The notes: a model not told the origin generated them from the letters alone. A DNA stretch of 64,000 nt from WSZY01 sp964559845 (GCA_964559845.1 CAZLJF010000002.1:9401-73400); one strand, 5' to 3'. Numbered from the stretch's first letter, positions 1 through 9,420 are shown. Numbers and translations are program-made.

Positions 1-623
1 TGATGCAGACAGAGGTCAATTTTGCCGTCATCGCGTACCTGCTTGATAAACCCTTTGAGCCTTTCACCCCGTTTCAGTTCCCGGACCACCTCATGATAGT
101 GCAGCAGGCCCCAGTGGGAGTTGTTAACGATCAACTTGTAGCCCAGTTCCGTCTTGTTGGCGACAAAGAGATCAACCTCCTCACCCACCTCAAAATCATC
201 TTCGGATTCATCGTAGAGCATGTCATCCAGCCTGGCCGAAGCGACAATACGATCACTGGCTTCATCGACATAGACACCGACCACATAACGCTTGCCCTCT
301 TCCATTTTCGGCTTCTGTTCTGCAAAAGGTACAAGCAGATCTTTTGGCAGTCCCCAATCGAGAAAGGCGCCGTTACGCGTTACGGCAACCACTTTCAAGC
401 AGGCGAACTCACCCACCATCGCATACGGCCTCTCGGTAGTGGCAATAATACGGTCTTCAGAGTCGTGATAGATGAACACTTCAATCTCATCACCGACCAC
501 AGCGTTGCGCGGCACATAACGGATGGGAAGCAGGATTTCGCCCAATGCGCCGCCATCAAGGTAGAGACCGAAATTGACCTCCTTAATCACCTTCAGCCTG
601 TTCGGTCTGCCCAGTTCAATCAT
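1..623 (-). CDS. S1-type RNA-binding protein, CvfB/YitL-like (3' end cut by window edge)
   Basis: The reverse strand is open from the ATG at 623 to the window edge, giving at least 207 residues. It begins MIELGRPNRLKVIKEVNFG, followed by repeated S1-like OB-fold blocks: GLYLDGGALGEILLP, then GAFLDWGLPKDLLVPFAEQ, then a third with the phrase NNSHWGLLHYHEV. This tandem S1 pattern with DWGLPKDLLVP is that of the CvfB/YitL family of RNA-binding proteins, which usually have about 280 residues, so roughly a quarter is missing. A stop codon lies in frame just upstream of the ATG, which fixes the start. It is the only gene in the first 770 bases; the long open frame on the other strand is its shadow. 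The exact cellular role of this family in proteobacteria is unclear. Confidence 0.85.
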   Translation of the reverse strand, partial: MIELGRPNRLKVIKEVNFGLYLDGGALGEILLPIRYVPRNAVVGDEIEVFIYHDSEDRIIATTERPYAMVGEFACLKVVAVTRNGAFLDWGLPKDLLVPFAEQKPKMEEGKRYVVGVYVDEASDRIVASARLDDMLYDESEDDFEVGEEVDLFVANKTELGYKLIVNNSHWGLLHYHEVVRELKRGERLKGFIKQVRDDGKIDLCLH

Positions 624-775
624 CGAAAAATCCAGCCATCAGAAAACCTCGCAGGCAGCCAATCCTGCATCCATCTTGCAAAGCTTGATATAACTAATTC
701 AGATATGCTATGAAACTGCATCAACACCTGCAAACTGAACTTGAAAGGGTTGGTATGGTCAATGCCTGTCGTTGG

Positions 776-2215
776 CTATAAAGTAGTGGAACCATCCAAT
801 TGATCAGAAACAGCTGCAGACTCCGTCAGATGTTTTGGAAGCTCTTTTTGCGTTTTACCTGCCAATTGCCCTAGCTGGTCAATCTGTTTAATCACATTGC
901 CCCGGCCGGACCTGATGCGGTTGTGCGCCGTATCATATGACTCCTGTGCCTGCCTCAATCGCCGCCCGATATCCTCAAATGCCGTGACAAAGTCCACCAT
1001 CTTGTCGTGTAGCTTGCTGGCGCGATCAATCAGTTTGACCACGTTTTCACTTTGGCGTTCATAGCGCCAGAGTTGTTCGATCAGTTTCAACGTTGCATAG
1101 AGTGTGGAAGGAGTGACCACGGCCACCCGCTGTTCAAAGGCGGATTCGAATATGGTCGAATCCGCCTCAATCGCCATCAGATATGCCCCCTCGATCGGCA
1201 CAAACATCAATACATAGTCGGGGGAGTTCACATTGGGCAGATGATCATACCTCTTCCCTGACAACGCCTGGATATGGGTTTTCAGGCTTCTCAGGTGGGA
1301 AGAGAGCGCGGTTTTACGCTCGGCATCATCGCTGGCAGAAACAGCACGCTCATAATCGGTAAGTGAAACCTTGGAATCGATGATCACCTGCTTGTCACCC
1401 GGCATGTAGATCACCACATCCGGGCGCAGGCGCCTGCCCTCTTCACTGGTAAACGATTGCTCACGGGCAAACTCATGACCTTCGCGCAGGCCGGAGGTCT
1501 CCAGAATCCGCTCAAGGATCATCTCACCCCAGTTGCCCTGCGCCTTACTCTCGCCCTTTAATGCCTGCGTCAGACCAAGGGCATCCTCGGACATTTGACG
1601 GTTCAGCCTCTCCAGCTGTGCCAGATGTTCACGCAGACTGGCGCGATCCCTGGCATCATTCAGGTGTACTTCATCGACCCGTTTGCGAAAATCCCCAAGC
1701 TGCTCACGCATCGGTTTTAATATTTCATCAAGGCTATTCCGATTCTGTTCGGAGAGGGCCTTACCCTTCTCCTCAAATATCTGATTGGCGAGCAGTTTAA
1801 ATTCATTCCCAAGTTTCTCTTTAGCCTCTTCAAGCAGTGCCAACTTCTCGCTCGCAGCCTTGCGCTCCTCACTCAGCCGTGTTTCAAGTTCGGTGATATT
1901 GGATCGATAGTCAGAGAGTTCACGATTCAGAGCATCAACAGTGGCATCTCTGGCTGCCAACTTCTGTTCAATCTCGGAGAGTTGTTTTTCGGCGTACTGA
2001 ACCCGCTCATTCAGCGATGCATTGGCCACCATCTGAGTGGTAAGATCCTGCATCTGGGTGTCAATCAGTCGTTTCTGCGCCTCGATATTCTCTTCCAGTT
2101 CAGCAATAGCCTGGCTTTGATTGCGATAGGCAAGAAACCAGCCAACCAGAAGGAGCCCAATGACTACCAGCAGCCCAATGGCTACCGGTTCACTCAGAAC
2201 GCCCCAATTGATCAA
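776..2215 (-). CDS. rmuC: DNA recombination protein RmuC homologue
   Basis: A 479-residue protein with one N-terminal membrane helix (about residues 10-30), a long charged coiled coil (about 30-165) and the RmuC core, with signatures such as KAQGNWGEMILERILE and RPDVVIYMPGDKQVIIDSKVSL; the latter resembles a PD-(D/E)xK nuclease-fold motif. RmuC limits inversions at short inverted repeats in E. coli; its biochemistry is poorly known. The start is a TTG whose last bases overlap the alaS stop (TTGA), and no ATG occurs until about residue 55, well inside the coiled coil. It is therefore probably translationally coupled to alaS and is the last gene of the minus-strand run that begins with the ABC exporter. 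Confidence 0.9.
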   Translation of the reverse strand: MINWGVLSEPVAIGLLVVIGLLLVGWFLAYRNQSQAIAELEENIEAQKRLIDTQMQDLTTQMVANASLNERVQYAEKQLSEIEQKLAARDATVDALNRELSDYRSNITELETRLSEERKAASEKLALLEEAKEKLGNEFKLLANQIFEEKGKALSEQNRNSLDEILKPMREQLGDFRKRVDEVHLNDARDRASLREHLAQLERLNRQMSEDALGLTQALKGESKAQGNWGEMILERILETSGLREGHEFAREQSFTSEEGRRLRPDVVIYMPGDKQVIIDSKVSLTDYERAVSASDDAERKTALSSHLRSLKTHIQALSGKRYDHLPNVNSPDYVLMFVPIEGAYLMAIEADSTIFESAFEQRVAVVTPSTLYATLKLIEQLWRYERQSENVVKLIDRASKLHDKMVDFVTAFEDIGRRLRQAQESYDTAHNRIRSGRGNVIKQIDQLGQLAGKTQKELPKHLTESAAVSDQLDGSTTL

Positions 2216-4833
2216 GCGTGCCCTTTCAGAAGCCCTGAAACAGATGCCAGTGCTTCTTTCAACTTCGTAGGCTCTGTGCCACCGGCCATGGCCATATCAG
2301 CCTTACCACCACCTTTACCGCCACAAATGGAGGCAGTTTCGCGCACGATGTTACCGGCATGGTATTTTTCGGTTAAATCTTTGGTCACACCTGCAACCAA
2401 TTGCACTTTCTCGCCTTTGACTTGACCAAAGACAATTACACCCGATTTAAGCTTGGATTTGGCTTTATCCATAAAGTCACGCATATCGGCGACATCTTTG
2501 ACTTCGGCAGTGAGCAGTTTGATGCCATTTACATCCTGGGCTGTGCCAATCAGTTCATCCAACATGCCCGTTGCGGCCTTGGCTTTGAGCGATTGTAACT
2601 CTTTTTCAGCCTCTTTGAGTTTAGATTGTAAGGAAGTGACTGTATCCACCACTTCACCCGGGCGCACTTTCATTGCGCCTGCCACAGCATTTAACATGTT
2701 CGCATCATCTACAAAGCTCTGGTATGCCGCTTTGCCCGTTAATGCTTCAATGCGACGAACCCCTGCAGCAATACCCGCTTCGGAAACGATACGGAACAGA
2801 CCAATATCACCTGTGCGGCTTACGTGTGTGCCACCACACAGCTCGGTAGAGAAGCCGGCCGAGACCACACGCACTTCGTCGCCATACTTCTCGCCAAACA
2901 GCGCCATCGCACCGGAGGCAATCGCCTCGTCCTGTGTCATCAGCCTGGTTTCAACAGCATCATTGGCCCGGATGGCCGCATTTACCTTCGCCTCAATCTC
3001 CGCCTTCTCTTCCGCGCTCACCGGCTGGTGATGGGAGAAATCAAAACGCAGACGTTCCGGCGTCACCAGAGAACCTGCCTGCTTCACATGATCACCCAGC
3101 ACATCACGCAGCACAGCATGCATCAGATGGGTGGCGGTATGGTTGCAACGGATTGCATCACGGCGAGGCCCTTCCACTTCAAAGTAGGCCGTGGCACCAC
3201 TGGTCACAGAGCCTCTTCTAACCTTGCCGACATGAACAAAGAGATCAGAGAGCAGCTTTTTGGTATCGGTAACTGTGAAAACCGCACCTTCAACTGTAAT
3301 ACTGCCGGTATCGCCCACCTGACCACCGGACTCGCCATAAAACGGCGTCTGGTTGGCAAGCAGCCATCCCTCTTCGCCCTCGCACAGGGTTTCAACAGCT
3401 TTATCGCCCTGAATCAGGCCGGTAATCACACCTTCCGCAGAAAGTGTGGAGTAACCGAGAAACTCGGTCGGGCCATGTTTTTCACGCAGTTCATACAGCG
3501 CTTTCGGAATAGCAGACTCACCGCTTCCGCCCCATGCGGCACGCGCACGCTGACGCTGCTCCTCCATACAGGTTTCGAAGCCTTCCATATCCAGCCCGAC
3601 ATTGCGGTTTCTTAAGATATCCGCCGTCAGGTCGGTCGGGAACCCGTAAGTATCATAGAGCGTAAAGAGGGTTTTACCTGGAATCGTACCGCCAGCGCCT
3701 GCCTCATCGACAGCCTGCTCCACCAGTTTCAAACCTTTGTCCAGTGTCTTGATAAAACGCTCTTCCTCGATACGGATCACCTGCTCAATGTTGGATTGAG
3801 CTTCAGCAAGCTCGACGAAGTGTCCACCCATCTCGCGTACCAGTGCATCCACCAGTTTATAGATAAATGCCTCGGTCATGCCCAGCAAACGGCCATGACG
3901 GCAGGCACGGCGCAGAATACGGCGCAGCACAAAGCCGCGCCCCTCATTGGACGGCAATACGCCATCGGCCATCAGGAAAGAGACCGAACGCAGATGATCG
4001 GCCAGTACACGCAGGGATACATCCTGCTCACTGTTTTCGCCGAACTTCACGCCGGTAACATCACAGGCGGCGGCGATCAGGTTTTTAAAGAGATCGGTGC
4101 TGTAGTTGTCATGCGTGCCCTGCATGACGGCCGCCATACGCTCCAGCCCCATGCCGGTATCAACAGATGGCTTCGGCAGCGGATTCAGCACTCCCTCTTC
4201 ATCGCGGTCATACTGCATGAAGACCAGGTTCCAGATCTCGACAAAGCGATCTCCATCCTCTTCCGGTGTACCCGGAGGACCGCCCGGAATATCTTCACCA
4301 TGATCAAAAAAGATTTCAGAGCAGGGGCCGCAGGGGCCGGTATCACCCATCGACCAGAAATTGTCCTTTGCTCCGATGCGTGCAATGCGATCGATTGAAA
4401 CACCAATATCCTTCGCCCAGACATCATAGGCCTCATCATCCTCTTCAAAAACAGTGACAAACAGGCGCGCTGGATCAAGCTTCATCTCAACCGTCAGAAA
4501 CTCCCATGCATAGGCAATCGCCTCTCTCTTGAAATAGTCGCCAAAGGAGAAGTTGCCCAACATCTCAAAGAAGGTGTGATGACGGGCTGTATGGCCGACA
4601 TTCTCCAGATCGTTGTGCTTGCCACCGGCACGAACGCACTTCTGACTGCTTGCGGCTGTGACATAGGGGCGGGTCTCATTGCCGAGAAAGAGGTGCTTGA
4701 ACTGCACCATGCCGGCATTGGTGAACATCAGGGTTGGGTCGCCATGCGGCACCAGCGAACTTGAGGCAACCACCTCATGCCCTTTGCCTGCAAAGTAATC
4801 GAGAAACTTTTTACGAATCTCAGATGTTTTCAT
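2212..4833 (-). CDS. alaS: alanyl-tRNA synthetase
   Basis: This 873-residue enzyme charges tRNA-Ala with alanine in the cytoplasm and has the family's usual length. The class II aminoacylation core is N-terminal (MKTSEIRKKFLDYF, then GDTGPCGPCSEIFFDHGED). The editing domain carries the metal site HTATHLMHAV and, further on, CGGTHV. The C-Ala domain ends in the glycine-rich stretch CGGKGGGKADMAMAGG. I chose the ATG at 4833, where homology begins, rather than an upstream in-frame start 17 codons earlier. It lies downstream of recA and recX, a common proteobacterial order, separated from recX by a hairpin-rich repeat. Its stop overlaps the TTG of rmuC. Confidence 0.98.
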   Translation of the reverse strand: MKTSEIRKKFLDYFAGKGHEVVASSSLVPHGDPTLMFTNAGMVQFKHLFLGNETRPYVTAASSQKCVRAGGKHNDLENVGHTARHHTFFEMLGNFSFGDYFKREAIAYAWEFLTVEMKLDPARLFVTVFEEDDEAYDVWAKDIGVSIDRIARIGAKDNFWSMGDTGPCGPCSEIFFDHGEDIPGGPPGTPEEDGDRFVEIWNLVFMQYDRDEEGVLNPLPKPSVDTGMGLERMAAVMQGTHDNYSTDLFKNLIAAACDVTGVKFGENSEQDVSLRVLADHLRSVSFLMADGVLPSNEGRGFVLRRILRRACRHGRLLGMTEAFIYKLVDALVREMGGHFVELAEAQSNIEQVIRIEEERFIKTLDKGLKLVEQAVDEAGAGGTIPGKTLFTLYDTYGFPTDLTADILRNRNVGLDMEGFETCMEEQRQRARAAWGGSGESAIPKALYELREKHGPTEFLGYSTLSAEGVITGLIQGDKAVETLCEGEEGWLLANQTPFYGESGGQVGDTGSITVEGAVFTVTDTKKLLSDLFVHVGKVRRGSVTSGATAYFEVEGPRRDAIRCNHTATHLMHAVLRDVLGDHVKQAGSLVTPERLRFDFSHHQPVSAEEKAEIEAKVNAAIRANDAVETRLMTQDEAIASGAMALFGEKYGDEVRVVSAGFSTELCGGTHVSRTGDIGLFRIVSEAGIAAGVRRIEALTGKAAYQSFVDDANMLNAVAGAMKVRPGEVVDTVTSLQSKLKEAEKELQSLKAKAATGMLDELIGTAQDVNGIKLLTAEVKDVADMRDFMDKAKSKLKSGVIVFGQVKGEKVQLVAGVTKDLTEKYHAGNIVRETASICGGKGGGKADMAMAGGTEPTKLKEALASVSGLLKGHA

Positions 4834-4867
4834 TATCAAACCCCAATCAACACTCCGTATTCGCACA

Positions 4868-4962
4868 CATGGAGGTGCGCGCAAATCATGGGCTGATCTT
4901 CAGGCCATGATTTGTGAGGAAAGTAAAAATGACACTTTTCGCTTTCCGTTCAAGTAAAAAGG
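4868..4962. repeat. hairpin-rich dispersed repeat between recX and alaS
   Basis: About 95 bp with two strong inverted repeats: CAAATCATGG (4882-4891) with CCATGATTTG (4905-4914), and GGAAAG (4918-4923) with CTTTCC (4942-4947). It aligns end to end with a similar 96-bp stretch at 22913-23008: both begin CATGGA, share GCAAATC, then GATTT, AGGAAA, an ACAC-centred second hairpin, and end AAAAAGG. The middle also resembles 19832-19870. It fills most of the recX-alaS spacer. Its function is unknown; it could act as an mRNA stabiliser or attenuator, or be a relic of a small mobile element. Confidence 0.65.
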
Positions 4963-4975
4963 CAGGATGCTCTTT

Positions 4976-5434
4976 TTATATATCTTCGTTTAACACCTGC
5001 AGAATCGTAGCAGCATCGTAACCCTTGTTCCGCAAAAAACGGGCATGACGCTGCCACACCCGTTCATCATTTCGTCGCAATCGCTGCGGATCACGACTAT
5101 GCAACAGTTCTCTGCAGGCCTGCAGGGCATCAAACGAAGCCTCTGCATCATCAACAGCTGCCTGCAAAGCCTGCTCATCCACCCCCTTCTGCCGCGCCCT
5201 GGCGGCAGCCATCCAGAGCGCCTCACCTTTTTGCATCCTGAAACGCAAAAATGCCTCGGCATAACGGGAATCGCTGAGATAACCGTAACCCTTCAGTTCC
5301 TCGACGGCAGCATCGATGGCAATCTCATCAAAACCGCGGACCTCCAGCTTCTGCCTGATATCCGCTTCACAATGTTCACGCCGGGTCAGCATACGCAGCG
5401 CTGCCGAATAGGCAGCCTTCACGTCAGGATTCAC
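4976..5434 (-). CDS. recX: RecA regulatory protein RecX
   Basis: A 152-residue, mostly helical protein built from three-helix RecX repeats, recognisable by LTRREHCEADIRQKLEVRGF followed by the YGYLSDSRYAEAFLRFR motif and, near the end, RFLRNKGYDAATILQVL. RecX binds RecA filaments and modulates their assembly and ATPase. The start is a GTG at 5434 with a purine-rich stretch (AAGGGTGCGGGG) just upstream. It lies 35 bp downstream of recA on the same strand, the canonical position, and probably shares its transcript. Confidence 0.93.
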   Translation of the reverse strand: MNPDVKAAYSAALRMLTRREHCEADIRQKLEVRGFDEIAIDAAVEELKGYGYLSDSRYAEAFLRFRMQKGEALWMAAARARQKGVDEQALQAAVDDAEASFDALQACRELLHSRDPQRLRRNDERVWQRHARFLRNKGYDAATILQVLNEDI

Positions 5435-5469
5435 AACCCCGCACCCTTCAACGAATGATCCTGAGCGCT

Positions 5470-6477
5470 TTACTCAGCGACGGCTTCCTTGTCACCAATA
5501 CCCAGTTCAGCACGTACCTTGGCCTCGATATCGGCCCGCATATCCGGATTCTCTTTCAGGAACATGATCGCATTATCACGCCCCTGCCCGATACGCTCGG
5601 TGCCAACGGCATACCATGCGCCGCTCTTCTTCACATAGCCAAAATTTACACCCATATCGAGCACTTCGCCGACACGGGAGACGCCCTCACCGTACATAAT
5701 GGAGAAGTTCGCCAGCTTGAACGGCGGCGCCATCTTGTTCTTCACGATCTTCACCTTGGTCTCGTTACCAAGAATCTCGTCACCCTTCTTGATCGCGCCG
5801 GTACGGCGAATATCAAGACGGACCGAGGCGTAGAATTTAAGCGCGTTACCACCGGTTGTGGTTTCGGGATTGCCGAACATAACGCCGATCTTCATGCGAA
5901 TCTGGTTGATGAAGATGACCATCGTCTTGGAACGGGAAATAGAGGAGGTCAGTTTGCGCAGTGCCTGACTCATCAGGCGTGCCTGCAGCCCCATATGCGA
6001 ATCTCCCATATCGCCTTCAAGCTCCGCCCGTGGCGTCAGGGCAGCTACCGAGTCCACCACAATAATATCCAGCGCCCCGGAACGGGTCAGCATATCGACC
6101 ACCTCCAGTGCCTGTTCGCCTGAATCCGGTTGCGACACCAGCAGGTCATCAACATTCACGCCCAGCTTTTTGGCATAGGCCGGGTCCAGCGCGTGTTCGG
6201 CGTCAACAAAGGCTGCCGTACCTCCCGCTTTTTGCGCCTCGGCCACTGCATGCAGTGCCAGCGTGGTTTTGCCAGAGGATTCCGGGCCGTAGATCTCAAT
6301 CACACGGCCGCGTGGATAACCACCGATTCCAAGCGCCGCATCCAGCGCCAGCGAACCGGATGAGATAACATCCACATCCACCTTGGCCTGCTCGCCCATC
6401 CTCATGATTGTGCCCTTGCCGAACTGTCGTTCGATCTGACTTAGTGCGGTATCCAGTGCTTTTGCTTTATCGGACAT
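5470..6477 (-). CDS. recA: recombinase RecA
   Basis: A 335-residue RecA with Walker A GPESSGKTT at residues 64-72, Walker B IIVVDSVAAL, the L2 region NQIRMKIGVMFGNPETTTGG, and a short acidic C terminus. It catalyses strand exchange and stimulates LexA cleavage. A good ribosome site (GAGAGGA) precedes the ATG. It sits only 27 bp downstream of thpR, and I see no LexA-type operator in that gap (neither CTG-N10-CAG nor GAAC-N7-GTTC), so damage control, if any, must come from an upstream promoter or an unfamiliar operator. Confidence 0.99.
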   Translation of the reverse strand: MSDKAKALDTALSQIERQFGKGTIMRMGEQAKVDVDVISSGSLALDAALGIGGYPRGRVIEIYGPESSGKTTLALHAVAEAQKAGGTAAFVDAEHALDPAYAKKLGVNVDDLLVSQPDSGEQALEVVDMLTRSGALDIIVVDSVAALTPRAELEGDMGDSHMGLQARLMSQALRKLTSSISRSKTMVIFINQIRMKIGVMFGNPETTTGGNALKFYASVRLDIRRTGAIKKGDEILGNETKVKIVKNKMAPPFKLANFSIMYGEGVSRVGEVLDMGVNFGYVKKSGAWYAVGTERIGQGRDNAIMFLKENPDMRADIEAKVRAELGIGDKEAVAE

Positions 6478-6504
6478 CTCTTATCCTCTCAATTCACTCA
6501 AGTG

Positions 6505-7077
6505 TCACCCCAGCCCGAAAACTTCCAGCTTACGGTATCTTGCACCGTCCGGGTGCAGTGTTGACTGGTAAAGTCCAAGACTCTCGGCCACCCACTGCAA
6601 CTCGGGAAAAGGCGTCATTCCCGCAAGCATCTCAGCATCAATGGGTGCCGGAAACTCATTGGCTCTGGCCAGAGTGATATGCCCCTTAAACGGAGTCTCC
6701 CTGGCTGAACGCTTGCGAACGGTAGCACGACCAGCCCGCCTGCAACAACGGGCCATTTCTTTCAATGCTCCGGAACCATCAGGATCATCAACGCCGGCCC
6801 AGAGAACACGTGGCCGCATGAACCTCGGAAATGCGCCAAACTCTGTTGTTTTAAGCTGAATCGGACGAGCTTCATCAGCACACACCATCAACTCTTCGGC
6901 AAGATCATCAGCTTCATCACCCTCAACATCGCCATAAAAAGCGAGTGTCAGGTGCCAGTTTCTGGTCGGCACATCCCGCCAGTCACCGGGATGGAGATGT
7001 GTGGCCGCCTCCTGCCACCAGGCATTCAGCTCCTCTGTAATGGCATAGGGAGTCTCCAATGCTGCAAAAAGTCGCAT
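6505..7077 (-). CDS. thpR: RNA 2',3'-cyclic phosphodiesterase (2H family, ThpR/LigT)
   Basis: A 190-residue 2H phosphoesterase with both catalytic HxTx motifs: HLTL in RNWHLTLAFYGDVEG and HITL in FKGHITLAR, plus the C-terminal LYQSTLHPDGARYRKLEVF typical of the family. These enzymes open 2',3'-cyclic phosphates on RNA ends to 2'-phosphates, and were first described as 2'-5' RNA ligases. The start ATG overlaps the rlmE stop (TGATG), so the two are probably translationally coupled. Presence in a run with rlmE and recA suggests an RNA-repair or maintenance context, which is inference. Confidence 0.92.
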   Translation of the reverse strand: MRLFAALETPYAITEELNAWWQEAATHLHPGDWRDVPTRNWHLTLAFYGDVEGDEADDLAEELMVCADEARPIQLKTTEFGAFPRFMRPRVLWAGVDDPDGSGALKEMARCCRRAGRATVRKRSARETPFKGHITLARANEFPAPIDAEMLAGMTPFPELQWVAESLGLYQSTLHPDGARYRKLEVFGLG

Positions 7078-7718
7078 CAGTCTTTAAATCCCCTGGCCAG
7101 CAGAAAAAACTCGCTGGAGCTCTTGCGGCTGGCTGCCGGCTTGATATTTTTCACCCTATTAAAGGCCATCCCAAGCTCACGCCGAAACTGGTCATAGCCC
7201 TCACCCATAAATGTTTTCATCAACAGGTCGCCACCTTGGCGCAAATGCTCTCTGGCAAAATGCAGCGTCATCTCATTCAGAGCGATCATGCGCATCTGAT
7301 CGATCAACTTGTTGCCGCTCATCTCCGGTGCCATATCGGAAACCACCAGATCAATTTTACGGCCAGCGAGTGCCTCATGCAGCGCCTGCTGTCCTTCCGG
7401 TGAATCAAAATCAGCCCGGATCAGTCTCACCCCCTCAATCGGGTTAAGCGGCAGCAGATCAATGCCGATTACCAAACCACCCGGACCAAGCCGACTGGCA
7501 ATCTCCTCGCTCCATGAGCCGGGAGCGCAGCCCAGATCAACCACCACGCTGTTTTTGCGGATTTCCAGAGCATGCTCCTCAAGAATTTCGATCAGCTTGA
7601 ACACCGCACGGGAGCGCTTGCCCTCGCGCTGCGCCCGTTTCACATGCGCATCACCCACGTGGCGCTGAAACCATGCTGATGTCTTGCGATCTTTTTTGCT
7701 CTTGGACTGTTTTGCCAT
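7077..7718 (-). CDS. rlmE: 23S rRNA (uridine-2552 2'-O)-methyltransferase RlmE
   Basis: A 213-residue FtsJ/RrmJ-type methyltransferase. The SAM-binding motif is VVDLGCAPGSWSE, followed by LIRADF and SDMAPEMSGNK; the basic N terminus (MAKQSKSKKDRKTSAWFQRH) and the conserved lysine of LLMKTFMGEGYDQF fit the K-D-K-E catalytic set. It methylates U2552 in the peptidyl-transferase A loop during late 50S assembly. The ATG at 7718 is chosen over an in-frame upstream start because a good AAGGA site precedes it and homology begins there. It starts 3 bp after the ABC permease stop. Confidence 0.96.
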   Translation of the reverse strand: MAKQSKSKKDRKTSAWFQRHVGDAHVKRAQREGKRSRAVFKLIEILEEHALEIRKNSVVVDLGCAPGSWSEEIASRLGPGGLVIGIDLLPLNPIEGVRLIRADFDSPEGQQALHEALAGRKIDLVVSDMAPEMSGNKLIDQMRMIALNEMTLHFAREHLRQGGDLLMKTFMGEGYDQFRRELGMAFNRVKNIKPAASRKSSSEFFLLARGFKD

Positions 7719-7720
7719 AT

Positions 7721-8482
7721 CTATTCCTTCAGCTTCCAGCCGATATACCACAACCGCCAACATAACAGGACAACCATCAGTGCAAAGCCTGCTACAACAC
7801 CGATGGAGAGAAACGGATCACTGTCTCCGACTCCCAGAAAGCCATAGCGAAAACCGTCAATCAGATAAAAAAATGGGTTGAACCGGCTCACCTGCTGCCA
7901 GAACGGCGGCAGTTGCCCAATAGAGTAGAATACACCGGAGAGAAAGGTGAGCGGCATAATAATAAAATTTGTCACCATCGACATATGATCGAAATTATCC
8001 GACCACATGCCGCCGATCAGGCCAAGGCCGCCCATAATCACACTGCCGCAGATGCCGTAGATAAAAAGCAGCCCCGGATGGTGCAGTGTGAGATCGACAA
8101 ATGGCAGGAGTACAAGCAGGAACACCGTTGCCACCACCGCAGCACGCAATACTGCTGCAGTCAAGAAGGCAATCACCATCTCAATGGCCGACAGCGGCGC
8201 CATCAGCAGGTAAACATGCACATTCATCACCTTACCGATAATGATAGAGCTGGAGGTGTTGGCAAACGCATTCTGCAGCATGCTCATCATCGCCAGGCCC
8301 GGAATCAGAAAGGTGAAATAGTCGATCTCCAGCCCCGGCACCTGCCGCTCTCCCATCGCATAGCGGAATACAATCAGGTAGAGAACTGCCGTCAGTGCAG
8401 GGGCGGCAATGGTCTGCATATTCACCTTCAGGAAACGGTGAGTCTCCCGCTTGAAGAGTGTCCAACTGCCTCTTGCGTTCAT
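7721..8482 (-). CDS. ABC-2 type transporter permease (YadH-like)
   Basis: A 253-residue inner-membrane protein with about six helices and the ABC-2 signature near the end (TFLSGVFYSIGQLPPFWQQVSRFNPFFY, here seen as LSGVFYSIGQLP followed by NPFFYLIDGFRYGFLG). This is the YadH/NodJ-type exporter permease. It overlaps the ATPase gene by 4 bp and is surely its partner. The substrate cannot be told from sequence; in other bacteria this family exports polysaccharides, drugs or unknown lipidic substrates. Confidence 0.9.
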   Translation of the reverse strand: MNARGSWTLFKRETHRFLKVNMQTIAAPALTAVLYLIVFRYAMGERQVPGLEIDYFTFLIPGLAMMSMLQNAFANTSSSIIIGKVMNVHVYLLMAPLSAIEMVIAFLTAAVLRAAVVATVFLLVLLPFVDLTLHHPGLLFIYGICGSVIMGGLGLIGGMWSDNFDHMSMVTNFIIMPLTFLSGVFYSIGQLPPFWQQVSRFNPFFYLIDGFRYGFLGVGDSDPFLSIGVVAGFALMVVLLCWRLWYIGWKLKE

Positions 8483-9420
8483 GATAACACCTCTTTCCGG
8501 GTCAAACGGAGAAACACATCTTCAAGATCCTCCTGACATACGCCGGCATCCTGAGGCGCACCAAAGCGTTGCAATGCTGCTTCGTAAGCCTCATGGAATG
8601 AGGAACTGTCGTGATCTGTCCGCTTCAGAGTCAAACAGAGCCGGCCCTCCTGCACCCGCGGCAAGAAGGCTGCCAATGCCTCCTCATCTTCCCCTGAAAG
8701 CCTCCAGTCGCCAGTATAACGAAGCCAGAGACAGGAGCTTGCCACACTGTGAAGCAGTTCATCCATTTTACTTGATGCAATCACCTTGCCCTGATTAATG
8801 ATCGCTACGTGGTCACAAAGCTCTTCAGCCTCTTCCAGGTAGTGGGTCGTCAGAAGAATGGTGGTGCCATTTTGATTCAGTTCGCGCATGTAATCCCACA
8901 ACCGCTTACGTAGTTCAACGTCCACGCCCGCGGTCGGTTCATCAAGGATAACCAGTCGCGGCCTGTGCACCAGCGCCTGCGCCACCAGCAGACGCCTGCG
9001 CATACCTCCGGAGAGCTGGCGCGTGTTCTTGTCGGCATGCTGTGCCAGTTCCAGGCGCTCCAGCAGCTCATTGATCCACTTCATGTCCGGTTTCTGGCCA
9101 TAAAGGCCGCAAACCATGCGCAGCACCTCTCGTGGCGTAAAAAACGGATCGAAGGCCACCTCCTGCGGCACCACGCCCATATTGCGTTTACACCAGAGGC
9201 GCTCACTGAACATATCATGGCCAAACAGATCAATGGAACCGGATGTGGGAATCACGGTATCGGCCATGATATTGATCATCGTACTCTTGCCCGCCCCGTT
9301 CGGTCCGAGCAGTGCAAAGAAACTGCCTTCGGGAATGGACAGGCTTACACCATCCAGCGCCAGCTTGTTGTTGCTGTAGCACTTGCTGAGTTCGTGAATA
9401 TGAAGAGCTTGAGCCGTCAT
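8479..9420 (-). CDS. ABC transporter ATP-binding protein (YadG-like)
   Basis: A 313-residue ATPase: Walker A GPNGAGKST, signature QLSGGMRRR, Walker B LVILDEPTAGVD and H-loop TTHYLEEAEEL, then a C-terminal extension ending LEDVFLRLTRKEVLS as in DrrA/YadG/CcmA-type exporters. With the overlapping permease it should form a homodimer-homodimer exporter. I place the start at the ATG at 9420; a possible longer form would read through the erpA terminator hairpin. A perfect TATAAT lies 6 bp before this ATG, so the mRNA may be leaderless; no ribosome site is visible. Confidence 0.92.
   Translation of the reverse strand: MTAQALHIHELSKCYSNNKLALDGVSLSIPEGSFFALLGPNGAGKSTMINIMADTVIPTSGSIDLFGHDMFSERLWCKRNMGVVPQEVAFDPFFTPREVLRMVCGLYGQKPDMKWINELLERLELAQHADKNTRQLSGGMRRRLLVAQALVHRPRLVILDEPTAGVDVELRKRLWDYMRELNQNGTTILLTTHYLEEAEELCDHVAIINQGKVIASSKMDELLHSVASSCLWLRYTGDWRLSGEDEEALAAFLPRVQEGRLCLTLKRTDHDSSSFHEAYEAALQRFGAPQDAGVCQEDLEDVFLRLTRKEVLS

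Noticed and set aside
3..713. 236-codon open frame on the plus strand at the window start
   Set aside because: It is the antisense shadow of the S1-type RNA-binding gene, whose minus-strand translation has clear repeated OB-fold motifs; the plus-strand product looks like no protein and ends in low-complexity His-rich text.
709..780. 23-codon plus-strand frame (MKLHQHLQTELERVG...) between the S1-type gene and rmuC
   Set aside because: No ribosome site, no conservation evidence, and overlap with the rmuC stop region.
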